Source: Branchiostoma floridae (lineage: Eukaryota; Chordata; Leptocardii; Amphioxiformes; Branchiostomatidae). From it: DNA of 64,000 nt. Below the pieces are notes generated by a model. That model was given only the letters and a program-made list of their open reading frames with translations. It was not told where the DNA came from and did no database searches. The translations under genes and the position numbers were made by a program. Below are positions 22,401 to 33,962 of this stretch, piece after piece. Position 1 is the stretch's first letter. Each line of letters begins with the position of its first letter. The stretch lies in NCBI RefSeq assembly GCF_000003815.2, contig NC_049985.1, forward strand, positions 4,272,267-4,336,266. Reading direction: 5' to 3'.

Positions 22401-25400
22401 CCCCCCACAGTGGCCCTGCCCCTGGACCCCGCCAGGGACATTCGGTGGCCCCCGGACCCCTGTCCGACGCTTTGAAAAAATCCTGGCGAGAAGTCTGTAC
22501 GGCCTGAGTCTTCAAGTTAACGTATTGTGTGGTCCCGCTTATGAATATTAATTAGCCTTCGCTTTCCTCTTCGCTGATTGGCTGAACCATTAATTGAATT
22601 AACTCTTCCTGCCGGCTAGACGCAGGTGCAGATGTCGGCTCTGTGGGGTGAACGTCCGAAAGGTCATGGCATGGAGAACGAAAGAAAACCAATTTCCCCC
22701 AAAAAAAGTGCTGTAATTAAGCCTTTTACAGTACTTTCTGCCAAAAATTTCACTTGGATCATTTTACCAACTATCTTATGCCTATCTATACCAAATGTTA
22801 CTCATACCAGGGTACAGGGGTGCAAAATATACCGTTATAAGACCGTCAACAACAGTCGCACGGAGCTAACAGCGCAGCGAAAATACCACCGCTAGCGTTT
22901 CAACTTCGGATAACAAGTTATAAGTACTGTTGAACTCAGTAACGTTAAAGTTTGTTTTTAGTTGCCTTTGACGGTTTGACCTGAAATAGTGTTACGCTAA
23001 ACTCCTGAAGAGAAGTTAAGTGACTGCTGCGATTATCATAGATATGCCCCTAAGAACTGATACAATATAAAGCCTTCTGAATAGTCTAAAATGCGAGAGC
23101 CTTAGGCGGGCTTCGCTCCCCCTGGCGGGAACACTGCTATATGCGGGATCATGAGGCCCCGCTTATGAATATTAATTAGCCTTTGGCCTCCTCTTCGCTG
23201 ATTGGCTAGGTCTTTGATTCAATTAACTCTCCGGCTGACGCGCACAGATGTGGCTCTGTGCGGGGTCACGGAAGGTCACGTCAGGAGGCCAAAAGAAAAC
23301 AAATTTCCCCTCAGAAAAGTGCCAAAATTAATCATTTTAAAGTTGTTTATGTCAAAAATTTTACTTGAATCTTGTTACCAAGTATCTAATGCCTATCTAT
23401 ACCAAATTTCAGGTCATTTAATTGTAATACCAGGGTACAGGTGCCAAAAGTGTCCTTTTTTGGTCAAAAATTGGCCAAAAATCGCAAAAATAAGCATTTT
23501 GTTGCACTGTACACCAAAAGTGTTATTGAATTTATATGAAGGGATTATCAAGGCACATCTGTGTCAAATTTCAGCTCATTCGGTTGCAATACCAAGGTAC
23601 AGGAGCCAAAAGTGTCCTTTTTTGGTCAAAAATTGGTCAAAAAATCGCAAAAATAAGCATTTTGTTGTACTGTACACCAAAAGTGTTATTGAATTTATAT
23701 GGGGGCATTATCAGGACACATCTCTGTCAAATTTCAGCTCATTTGGTTGTAATACCAGGGTACAGGGGCCAAAAGTGTCCTTTCTTGGTCAAAAATTGGT
23801 AAAAAAATCGCAAAAATAAGCATTTTGTTGTACTGTACACCAATAGTGTTATCGAATTTATATGGGGGCATTATCAAGGCACATCTCTGTCAAATTTCAG
23901 CTCATTTGGTTGTAATACCAGGGTACAGGGGCCAAAATATACAGTTTTGGTCTAAAATTGACCAAAAAATCTCAATAAAATCATTTTAGAGGCAGATATG
24001 AAAAAACTGAGAAAAAAGCATCAAGGTATTGGCCCATTCTACCCCTGTGCCAAATTTCAGGTCATTCGGTCCAGGAACGGCGGAGATGAATCACTTTGAA
24101 GATTTGACAGGAGAAGAAGAAGAAGAAACATTACGAATACAATATATTTCACCATACTATGTATGGCTGAAATATAATAAATACTGCTTTAGGCAACTTT
24201 GTGTTCATCTTTAATGTATTACCTTGTGGCAGCTCCTGTTCTGGTTCCATTGCTGATGTTCTGTAGCTCCTTCTCAAGCAAACTTCTTTCTGTCTTCAGC
24301 TCTGTAGAAAAGAAAGCATGACTTGATAATGTGCTTTAGCATTTGAGGAATGCTTAAATTCTTATCAAACACCATAACAACACACCTACATGTAGTCAGT
24401 GAGTTACAACTGCATGAAGTTCCTTTTTGCTCAGCCAACCCACAATTCAATGATTTCTTTTTTTTGTATAATACATATACATACACACACAAGCTCTTAA
24501 TCCCACACAGACACACACACAAAACACATAGAGTTAAGTGCTAAGACAGTACATACCCCCTAGAGAAGGCTCCACGACTGTGGCTGGAGTACTGGCTCTA
24601 CTCCTGAAGTCTGCCTCATCCTCCAAACATGTCTGGAAAAGTACAACACACAATACACAGTCCGCTTCAAATTCAGTTTCTGTATTCCCTGCTCAAAGTT
24701 GAACTGTCTGGAATTAGCTGTATTATGTGGAGATAAAGAGCTAAGTAACACCTGATTTATTTTCATTTCTTTTTGCATCTTAAAATGTGACGCATTGCAT
24801 TGGGTGGAACATTACACCAATATAATAGGATAAGCTGTTCTATACAAACCTGTAAGAATGCAATATCCTGTGTCAGCACACTGCATTCTTGCTCCAGAGT
24901 TTGTCTGAAATACAAATAGCAGGTTTTTAGCCTTCAATTGAGGGAAAGAAAATAAAAGTTCCAATTTCTTATACACAAACATGTCATTGAATAACAATGG
25001 ATCTTAATAAGTAAGAAAATAGTATTATGTATTCTAATGACAAACGCTGTCGTACAATGGACAACCTAAGCATACCTGAGATGTTCGACCACCTGGTCTA
25101 TTCGTGACACATTCAGGTTGTCCTGTAGTCTGTCTATCTGGTCACTCATACCTGAGGAGATGGACATCCTGTAGGCATAGCACATATCATTAGATTCTAC
25201 TCTGTATACATAGGGGTAGGGGAGATACATGTATACATGCTGTTTAAAGTCATACCTTGACCTGTCTGTATATGGTATCCCACTGGCTTTTATTTGAGAA
25301 CACTGATTGGAAACTAGAAAGGCCGACATTTGCTCTCACTATATGCTCGTGAGCAAATTAAGCATATTTCAATCCATCTTCATCCCCATTCAAAAATGTA

Positions 25401-28072
25401 CTGTTCCATATCAACCTTTTGCAGAAATGGACCAATTCCAAAACATTATCCCACTCCAAAATTGATTTTGAAAAAGTTACCCCTGATGGACTCTTCTCAA
25501 ACACCCCTTTCTATGCAAAATTGACTAGTCTATGATCAAAATATAAAAAGAAAGTTCACAACCCTAGGATGTTCCTAGGATAGCAATAATATTTTGCCAT
25601 CTAGTGGCTATGTTACTGACATGTTGTGAATATAGACATCACAAAGAAGGTTTGTTTGTAACTGCCATACCTGTCATCATCACTAGAGGGCGTTGCTGTA
25701 CGCCTGAGGGGTGTCTCCCTGCCACTCCTGCTGCTGCGGGCGGACGAGGGGCGACTCCCAGAGGTCGAAGGTCGGCTGCCAGTGCCAGGTCGGCTGCCAG
25801 TGGCTGCATGCCGACACAATATGATGTAAATGAAAATAAATTTGCCTAACTACATGTATCATGTTACAAACACTCAAAGTCTGCCATGATCAATTTCACC
25901 CAAACAAATTATTACAGTCTACATAATGTACAATTTCTTTTCTTGTAATACATAGAAGTATCTTTATAGATAATATAGATTTCAGAAAAAGACATCAAAC
26001 ATTTCAAAAAAATATTATACCTAATAGCTGTATTAATTTTCTTTTTTTATTTCAATGCGGTCAATCCAGTCTGCCTGCAGGACCAACTTTGGACCAAGCC
26101 AACCTTCCCATCCTGCCATTTTCCAGTTTGATCATCTTTTGCCTCACAACCTGTCACTCTGTGAAATTCAAATACCTACTAGTACACACTAGGACAAACA
26201 TATAGACTAAAAACAACACCTCAATTTTCATGAACGTGACGAATGTCGCAACAGAAGTATGTGGATCAGCCTGAACAAGAGAGGACACATCCACTCAGCC
26301 TTGCTTTCATTCCTTCAAACTACTTCCCCTTGCTCCTAGGCCCACTTAACATTGACACCGCTTAGACCTTCATGTGAAGCGTAGCTGATCTAGGAAATAA
26401 GGGTTGTGTGGCAGTATTTTTATGAATCAATGTGCGACCACCTCTGACCTGGTCCTGCGCCCGTTCTTCTTGTGTCTAAAGACAAACCATCACTGTAGTG
26501 TAGGGAAGTGTTGCATGACGGTATGACATTTTCAATGTAAAGTGGGCCTTATGTCTATTCTGCTGTTTTACTTCCAGTATCTCATGCTCACCTTTGTTGG
26601 TAGCATACTGGATCACCCCAGGGTTGTGTTTAGACAACAAGTCCTGCACATTCCTGCAACAGAAAATACCAAATCATGTATAAGTTCCTCCTTTTTTATA
26701 ATGCAATAGGCTATAGCTACATTCAGTCTTCATAAGTTGGATAAAAAATGTATGTGTGAGGGATCCATAAAAATGCATAACTTAAAAAAATGTGCTAGAA
26801 ATAGTGGCCGCAGTCATTCCTCAGTAAGACATCCGGATCCGCATACATGTAGTTCCAGTTTCAAACTTTAAGCAGCGTACCAACCTGGTTTCATTGCATA
26901 CGTCTTCAGCCAGCTAGAGCCGTAGAGGCTTCATGCCAGGCTGACTCAAGTTCTTTAACTGGAGCTATCCAGATGTCTTACTGAGGGATAACTGCGGTGT
27001 GATAGATGCCGATTTAATAGCTGAGGAATGAGTCCACTCTACTATACATGTATAATATTGTATCACCAGGTTTACCAGAAAAAAACATGTTACAAAATCA
27101 AATCCTACCTCCCCTCCGAGTTGGCACGTTCCTTCAGGTTCTGCAGTAGAAACTTGATCTCGTCCACGATGAGTTCCCTCTGCCGCGGAGGCTCGGGCAG
27201 CTGGCCGGATCGCAGCCCGGATCTCCTGCCGGATCCTGTCCGGATCAGCTGATCAGTGTCGTCACGGTAATCCTGCCAGATCTCTAGCAACGTCCTCACC
27301 TGGTGACATACATGAATTTGATACTCCTTTATCAAATCAACTTACACTTTTGAGGACCAAGGGGCCCTGAGCCTAGGCTGAATAGAAATTCTAACTGGAA
27401 ACCATGTAACTTCACTACCCACCCAAAAAAGGCAAGGGCTAAGGGTGGGAAAAGGTTTCTCTAGTCTACTAGTACGGTAGGTTGGAAAACAACACAACTT
27501 TTTTTTCCTAGGCCTAACAAAATATTCATATAGGGAAGAAAAAGATGTAAGAAACATCAAAAACTTCCGCAAATAGTTTCATCAGGGTGATAGATCAATT
27601 GAACAAAGTCCTCTTCGTAACTTACACAACCTTCCTTCAATTCTTCCGTAAACGTTTCAACGGCCGTTTGTCGCCTTCATCAGTACAAAAAAAAAAAGAA
27701 GAAAAAATTTTCTTTTTTGTTGTTTTTCCAATTTTTTTTTCACTGATGAAGGTGAAAGACTGTCGTTGGAACCATTATGGAAGACTTAAAGGAAGGTTGT
27801 GTAACGAAGAAGACTTTGTTCAATCAAAATGCCTCACAATAAGAACAAAATCATATGCACTGTATTTACACTTCTAAGTATCTAAATAAGTTCCAACTGA
27901 CCTCTGCATGAAGGTCCATACACTGCTCCACCAAGGTCGTTCCCAGGATGCCTTTCACCTCCTCTAGCTCGCCCGCCGGGACGTACTCCTCCACGGTCTG
28001 CCATAACGATGTCGGCGGCTCGTACGCCTCAAGGTCAAAACTGGCCTCAATGTCAGAAATGGGACTCTCCAT
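19435..28072 (-). CDS. CCDC24: Coiled-coil domain-containing protein 24
   Basis: Eleven minus-strand exons join with GT-AG borders and consistent phases into 445 codons: 28072-27902, 27299-27109, 26653-26592, 25803-25671, 25144-25076, 24904-24850, 24632-24557, 24301-24223, 21060-20906, 20411-20195, 19564-19435. I recall vertebrate CCDC24 blocks that match in order: SLWQTVEEYVPAGELEEVK near the N-terminus, RELIVDEIKFLLQNLKERA in exon 2, the highly similar LNVSRIDQVVEHLR in exon 5, LEQECSVLTQDIAFLQ in exon 6, and EPSLGELKTERSLLEKELQ spanning exons 7-8. The C-terminal third is Pro/Ser/Arg-rich and poorly conserved, so the last two exons rest on phase and splice sites only. The exon 5 acceptor (TATGAG, at 25145) is the least certain; a nearby CAG would introduce a stop. 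The protein has predicted coiled coils and no settled function. Confidence 0.88.
19858..20150. mobile_element. 293-bp terminal-inverted-repeat element (hAT-like ends)
   Basis: The ends CAGGGTTGGACAAGT and ACTTGTCCAACCCTG are perfect inverted repeats of 15 bp, and the inside is non-coding. A truncated relative at about 31965-32066 ends in AAAACTTGTCCAATCCTG. CAGGG ends are common in hAT elements, but no 8-bp target duplication is visible here, so the family is tentative. It lies in the last intron of CCDC24. Confidence 0.75.
20665..20803 (+). repeat. Dispersed repeat related to 488-620
   Basis: Reverse complement of the 488-620 repeat: ACAGACAATTGCAGGTCC to CCGGTACCCACCCCTAA. It lies in the intron between CCDC24 exons 9 and 10. 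Confidence 0.55.
22190..24110. repeat. Tandem dispersed-repeat block in CCDC24 intron 8
   Basis: Two related stretches (22190-22915 and 22925-23330) share GAATATTAATTAGCC, CTCTTCGCTGATTGGCT and a TCTAAAATGC..GAGC block. They are followed by about 3.5 copies of a roughly 163-bp unit (23430-23990) containing GGTACAGGGGCCAAAAGTGT and GTCAAATTTCAGCTCATT. Long open frames inside come from the repeat period, not from a gene. This block explains the unusually large intron between 21061 and 24222. Confidence 0.75.
26808..26997. mobile_element. 190-bp MITE
   Basis: Imperfect inverted ends: CCGCAGTCATTCCTCAGTAA on the left and TTACTGAGGGATAACTGCGG on the right, extending inward to ATCCGGA / TCCAGAT. 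Part of a relative is seen at 54962-55020 (CAGTCATCCCTCAGTAAGAC). It lies in CCDC24 intron 2. Confidence 0.7.
27598..27824. mobile_element. 227-bp MITE
   Basis: Inverted ends ATTGAACAAAGTC and GACTTTGTTCAAT continue inward with TCTTCGTAAC..ACACAACCTTCC and its complement, about 90 bp per arm. An A/T-rich centre (27690-27740) separates the arms. It lies in CCDC24 intron 1. Non-coding. Confidence 0.78.
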
Positions 28073-28574
28073 TCTTCCTGGGTATCCTTCAAGGTCACGT
28101 CAGAAATCCTCCCATTTTAGGGCTAAGAAAGTTTTTGAGAATTTTTTTTTCTTTCTTGTTTCTTATGCACGTTAGGTCATCATTCTCAGGTTGCATTTCA
28201 ACTCATGAAATGAGTCCTTCCATCTCTGAAGAAGCTATGGTAAGTCATCTAATAAAAAGTGCTGCTTCTTCTTCCTTGTGATTTGATTCCTTCACATCAC
28301 GTTTAAGAGGAAAGTCTCCATTTTGCAGGAAGGAGCATTCTCTCACTACAGTACAGGTCAAGAAAACAAGAAACAATCAAACAACAGCATTGCATGTCAT
28401 ACCTGGCTTTTGTGCATTCATTTCAGCATATCTAGTCCAAATTATGCGGAATATTTGTCGTCACTGGATTTCCAGTGCGGAAGGTACTCTCAGCACTCCG
28501 TTTCCTGAGTGAGTGCTGATTCGGAGTTTTCAAGGATCTTCCAGTGCTGAAGTCGTCTCACCACTTGACACCTA

Positions 28575-28714
28575 ATCTCCAAGCAGATCCTACGATGGCA
28601 TAAGATAGTACCAAAATGGCCAGGAGATAGTTAGCCAAGAGCAAAACACACTCCTAAGCCGGCTTCACTCCTCTGGCAGCTTTTGATACCGTAGGATTTG
28701 CTTGGAGATTATTA
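28575..28714. mobile_element. 140-bp MITE flanked by TTGACACCTA direct repeats
   Basis: The inverted ends share AATCTCCAAGCA.ATCCTACG. The 10-mer TTGACACCTA is present on both sides (28565-28574 and 28715-28724) and is likely a target duplication. A second family member with the same ends (TCTCCAAGCAGACCCTACG) lies at 42138-42304. Confidence 0.75.
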
Positions 28715-28804
28715 TTGACACCTAGTGCGGACGTAACTTCGGCACTAGACTTCCAGTGCGGAAGGCACCTTCAGCACTGGGCACAGAACCTGTGACTTCG
28801 GTAG

Positions 28805-28904
28805 NNNNNNNNNNNNNNNNNNNNNNNNNNNNNNNNNNNNNNNNNNNNNNNNNNNNNNNNNNNNNNNNNNNNNNNNNNNNNNNNNNNNNNNNNNNNNNNN
28901 NNNN
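28805..28904. other. Assembly gap (100 N) at a palindrome centre
   Basis: Exactly 100 N. The 19-mer GAACCTGTGACTTCGGTAG (28786-28804) abuts the gap and its exact reverse complement lies at 28912-28930. The true sequence is therefore probably a hairpin-forming element that the assembler could not cross. Confidence 0.95.
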
Positions 28905-29085
28905 ATCAAAACTACCGAAGTCACAGGTTCAATTTTCCTGCCCAACTTGAGAGATCCTGAAAAAAAGTGACACAACAACGAGGGTGGGAGGGGGGCGTAG
29001 CGAGCACTTCTTGCAACATACACATTTACCTAGCCAGACTGTTACATTTACGGCGACCTTAGGACCACATTACACCCTCCTATGG

Positions 29086-29292
29086 TTACCTTAAGTGTTT
29101 TATACTCACGATCAAATAGTGGATGTTGGAAAGATGGGCTATCTCGTGAGTAAACGTTGTTGAAGTGACCACCAACAGCCCGCCACTCTTTGGTGCCGAG
29201 AAGAATATCACCAAGAACAACAGAGCGCAGCCAAACGAGACAGAGCTTGAAGAGCTATTTGAGATGAATAATCTTTTGAGTGCATCGGCCAA
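29086..29292 (-). other. Unassigned minus-strand open frame with hydrophobic core
   Basis: A minus-strand frame encodes a Ser-rich stretch followed by a possible membrane helix (FGCALLFLVIFFSAPKSGG) and ends near GATC|GTGAGT, a good donor consensus at about 29109. There is no ATG at the frame start and no partner exon that I can connect. It could be an internal exon of an unknown gene between CCDC24 and SPCS3, or chance. Confidence 0.2.
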
Positions 29293-31600
29293 AGCCTTCT
29301 TAATTTTTGTGTTTCAACGACATAAAGATGCTATACTAGTTCTGATGTTTGTAACATGTTTGGTTTTATCACCGTTATAAGATCATTTACGCCGCGGTCT
29401 TGGTAATGTCGTCTGCGTTTTGCTGCGTTCAGTTACCGGTTGCCACCATCTCCAAGCAGATGTATGAATTGGGGTGGCCTGTTAAAGCATTTGCACGTAG
29501 GAATCACTATGCAAAAAACGTGCGAATTTTGTGTGATAAGCAAGAATCACAACGTAAAATGCACGAACCACTGCAGTACCGTAACAAGCTGCTAGGTGGC
29601 CCAGAGTCTAGCGTTAATGTTTTCAAGGTCTCAGCAAGACCTAGCCACAGACCAAATATCAATGCAATCCATCCAGGCATTCTCTCGAGTTCTGCTGGTC
29701 TTCTAGACATCCCCCCCCCACACACACACACGCTGCCGATATTGTAATAATGTGGTGAGTGTGGCTATTCTCAAACACAGGACCTCAACGAAGCTACTTA
29801 TTTACTTCTTTCATGCGCACAGTGCATACGACCTTTCAACCTGTCATCTAGTCAACGGCGTTCACATCTCTAAGCTTCTTACGTATGGTTTCCTTACTCA
29901 CATGCATTGGCTGTTAAGGGCACAGCCCAAACGCAGAGAAAGTTATGCATGCACGAAATCCGCTTGATTCCGTAGGATTTTGTACGCATCCCAAATATTG
30001 CCCACGTTTTTGCACGTAGACAGCACTCAGTTGCACGTACTTAGCTTTATAGATGGAATCCATGCACGCATTCATTTTAGCCTGATTTTGAAGTAGAGAA
30101 AAAAATAATAATTGTGTTCCTTTCAGTTTCACGATATGGACTACATAACAATGTTGTACCAAAGATAGGAGACACAGTAAATTCTGATCGTTTGATGTCA
30201 GTCTATGTATAATTATGCATCTTAAAAAATAACCACATTTAAAAGTCCATTGTTTGAGACTGACTTTACTTACTCTCTGCACATAGTATTTTCCATTTGT
30301 AAACCATACAAAATACATAAGATGTTTTTTTGGCAAACCACAGTGACTGTCAGTGACTCAGTTGAGTGCTCATTACAACTTACTACAGTTTCAAGATGTT
30401 AACACAAAACAAAGTTCTCCCACCTAATCTCACAGCAGATGTCAGAAGGCAAAATTTGTACATTGTCCTTTTAACTGCCCATCTTGTTTACAAACCGCCT
30501 TCTTAGCATAGCAAGGAAAATGTAGTGATTTTGCCTCCCAACATCTGCCTGGAAATTATTTGACATCACCTTCATAAACTTACTTGGGTTCATTTTTCTG
30601 CACAGTTTTACTTCTATTACAATAAAAAAGAACCCAAGTGTCAGAACTGTTGTAATATAAAAATTACTCAGATCACTTATGTCTCCTTTTACTTTCCTTG
30701 TCTCTAAACACTGTTATGTTAAACTGCCTATGCTTTTCTTCAAGTTTTAATGGCATTGTTTTAGGCCTACTTTACACGTTACAAACTTCAAAATTTTTAG
30801 GGACATACTTCTCTTTATGTTGTACTACTTCCTATTCAATTATTGTAACTTTTACAGGTACAATGTATTTGATTTGACTACTTTTCCCAACAGTTACATT
30901 TATTGTGGAGAGTCACAATGGAGAGTGGAACATTGAATGGGAGACTATTCAGAACAATGAACATATCGACATATATCAATCACTAACAAAGATATTTTTC
31001 TTTCATAATACAATTTCTTATGACACTTTTCGGTCACTATTGCAATGTAATAAACAGTTTATGGTTGGTTCCCCCTGCTGTTCTGTATTATCCCTCTATG
31101 TCATGTATAGACCAGTGAACAACACTCGAATGGAATCCAGTCTGGTATGCTTTGGCCTGTTCCCTACAGTCACTACTCTGCGTAGTAACTGTTGGAAGCA
31201 GGAAAAGGTTGGGTACAGAAAATTTAGGTCCAGACCCAAACTTGAACTTCTTCTGGTATAATCTGTCCACTTTATAATTGGTCCAAAGACCAGTCTACTG
31301 ATTTTTTTCAGGTCCGGTTTTTCTGGACCTGTGAAACAAAAATACTGTACCAGTACACCATACCAGTACCCAATCCTAGAGCAGGACAAGGCTTACAAGG
31401 CTGGACCCCAGTCTAGAACAGCACTGTTGAAAGAAGTCATATATACAGTATATCAATCAGTAACAAAATTATTTTCCTTTCATATTCAATCTCATATGAC
31501 ATTTTCCAGTCACTATTGCAATGAAATCCAGGGTTCACACAGTCCACCCCCCTTTTATGTTGGACCACTTGTGTATCCTGGTGTTGCTAGGCGTGTCCCT
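29293..31600. other. Gene-poor intergenic stretch between CCDC24 and SPCS3
   Basis: Mostly AT-rich DNA with no supported exon. A short degenerate relative of the UGT intron foldback arms lies at 29485-29570 (GCATTTGCACG, GAATCACTATGCAAAAAACG). A GTCCGG..TTCTGGACC repeat related to 488-620 lies at 31209-31380. Confidence 0.5.
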
Positions 31601-33702
31601 CTATATCCTGGCGTTGCCGGGTGTGTACTCGTCAGGAAACTGGAATGTCTTGGACCCCACGCCGCTGATTCTGGGCAGCGTGCCGGCGTTGGGGATGACG
31701 TTCCAGGACAGGGTCAAGGTCACGTTCTGGTTACCTCTGTGGGAGAACAAACCATACCTCATCATTAAACATTGTTATCATGCGATATCGAACTGAACTA
31801 TCAGAAGGCCACATTTCATGATGATTATTTCATGTAATTGTTACTTTCTACAGTCATGGCATCAAGCATTGGACAACACAAAAAAATAGAGCCATCAATA
31901 AAAGACTTCCACTGCTGAAAGTGAAAATACATAGAAAAATGTCATTTAAATTCCAGGCAACTGAAAAGTTGGTTCAGGCAAGTAAATTTTTCATTTATCA
32001 TTTTTTTAAATGTACTTGCCTGATAGGACGAGTGAATGTTAGAAAACTTGTCCAATCCTGAATAGTCTCTTACAAAAGGATTTTCAAATTGCCCAATGTA
32101 ACACAGAGAGCAGCATGTCTGCACCCACCTGAGTCCCTTCCCATCATCGAAGAAGTAGTATTTGGAGTGGAGGCTGCGGTAGTCCAGCCGAGCGTTCTCC
32201 CCTCTCCTGATGATCTTATCCCATAGAACAACCTGGTTCAGCTTCTACAGGTGGAAATAGAGACAGATATAATTTTGAGTAACTAAAAACACACTAGCAA
32301 GTTTAAATCAATGATTACATTCAAAATATGAACTTACAATGCTTAACTTTCTCTCAACATAAAGGTATACACGGCAAGGAGTGCTTTCTACTCAATCAAT
32401 GGGAGCCTGTGTGATATGGAAAATCATCATCTGGTCCCAATCCGGAACACTCATACCGAACGTTTTTGTGGCCCAGGCATGACAGAAAGTGCCTTACATT
32501 GTTTGGAGTGGTGTACTCTGCTGTCAGGTACAGGAAAAGCTGCTTCATGTTCCAGTTGAACAGGTGTTGGAGATGTGGGCTTTTGGTTAAGAAAAAACAA
32601 CTCAAACATACAGTTAAAATGGTCAACATTTCAAACATACATGTACAAGAAATGAATATCTTTGGATGGAATGTTCAACTGTATTAATGGGTAGTGTTAA
32701 CCTTGTTTACCAAACCTGAAGAAAGTCACACTTAAATTACATCAAAAGAACTTAAAATACAGCTAAAAAGGTAAGTACAATAATAACAACAACTGTCTGA
32801 CAAGAGCAGTGCAGTGTACTAGTAAGGATATCTGCTTGAAGGTCAAATGTGATGAAGCCAAGGTCATTCTTGTCTCTGGTTGTGCTGAAGTCCTGGACAT
32901 TTTTGCTGAAATAGTGAAAAATATGAAATCCATCAATCAAATGCTTTCTACTGTATGGATTTGCACACACATCCTTCAAAGCTGTAATGTACCATGAAGG
33001 ATGATCTTTGCTTTAGTAAAAATTAATTTAGTTCTAACAGTCCCTATAAGCATATCTTGGAAGCACCTCCAGCACACATCAAGACACTGCCGGTAACAGA
33101 AACAACAACAACAAATACCTCTGCCCACAGTCCATATGGTAAGTACTACAAGTCAACTAAATAACATTACGCACAAAGTTTTCTTAAAAGTTTGGTGAAA
33201 TAAATAAATTAAATATGAAGCTAGGTCATAAAACTCAGTTTTCAACTATTTCTAGAGAGAACTAAACAACTTTTATGGTGGGAACTGGGAAGACAACAGT
33301 CAAAAGGCAGAAGTCAATAATAAATTTCGGTTTCTTGCATGCATGTTTCCAGTTAACAAATCAAAAGCAAGGTAGAATATTTCAACTTCATGCATTTTTC
33401 TATGGTTGAATCTTTTACAGTATTTGTAGTTTACATATTGAACGAAGCCATCCCAATGTTAATATTCATCAATTGACCAGGTTGCCTATGCGCTGCGGCC
33501 ACGTAACCATTAGAACACACGAAAGCGTGTTTTGAAGGGGGAGGGGGGCGGATACTCACACGATGATTTTGTTGACGTCTATCTTGATGGGCGACAGATG
33601 GTCGTTCATGGAGGTCGTCAGGAAGCAGCAGAAGGTCAGCCCCGCCATCACGCTCAAGGTGAAGGCGAAAATCGTGTTCGCCCGGGATAAAACCGTGTTC
33701 AT
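31601..33702 (-). CDS. SPCS3: Signal peptidase complex subunit 3
   Basis: Five minus-strand exons give 181 codons (human protein 180): 33702-33560, 32905-32832, 32574-32498, 32244-32129, 31736-31601. Within the signal peptidase complex this ER membrane subunit is needed for removal of signal peptides. The N-terminus [20 protein letters not shown] forms the single membrane anchor. Conserved lumenal blocks follow: [51 protein letters not shown], and [18 protein letters not shown] with its N-glycosylation-type NVT. All junction phases agree. The junction between exons 2 and 3 only works as an AT-AC intron: Asp-Leu-Gln-His is restored by G|AT across it. Confidence 0.97.
32575..32831 (-). other. 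AT-AC U12-type intron of SPCS3
   Basis: On the minus strand the intron begins ATATCCTTAC (32831 downward) and ends CCCAC (to 32575). A branch-point-like TTCTTAAC lies just upstream of the 3' end. These match the U12-dependent consensus (ATATCCTT donor, TTCCTTAAC branch, AC end). No GT-AG choice keeps both frame and conserved residues: the only nearby GT (AGTACAC) and AG (AAAAG) give mismatched phases. Confidence 0.85.
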
Positions 33703-33867
33703 CTTGCCGATTTTTCAGTAAGCAACATATGCTAAAATTTCCGTGGGAGTGAAACTAGCTACACATTCCCCTCCGATCTGATTCTGTGAAGTAAAGCTAG
33801 CCGCGCATCCTGCCCTGCTCATTCGATACAGTAAACATTGCCGCGTATCAGGTATATATGGGGACCG

Positions 33868-33960
33868 TAATATGAGGAATAACACGACGTGAAGTTTCTC
33901 TTCACACGAGGATCAACACGAAACGTGCCAATGCTCTCGTGCCGCTATCTTTGCACGCTC
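33868..33960. repeat. Truncated relative of the 40205-40805 palindromic element
   Basis: AATATGAGGAATAACACGAC, then GAAGTTTCTC and ACACGAAACGTGCCAAT, is the inverse of text at 40730-40800. It looks like one arm of the same element and abuts the satellite. Confidence 0.5.
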
Positions 33961-33962
33961 GC

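Noticed and set aside
23202-23819. 205-codon + strand open frame
   Set aside because: It follows the roughly 163-bp repeat period and repeats CPFLVKNW three times. A repeat artefact in a CCDC24 intron.
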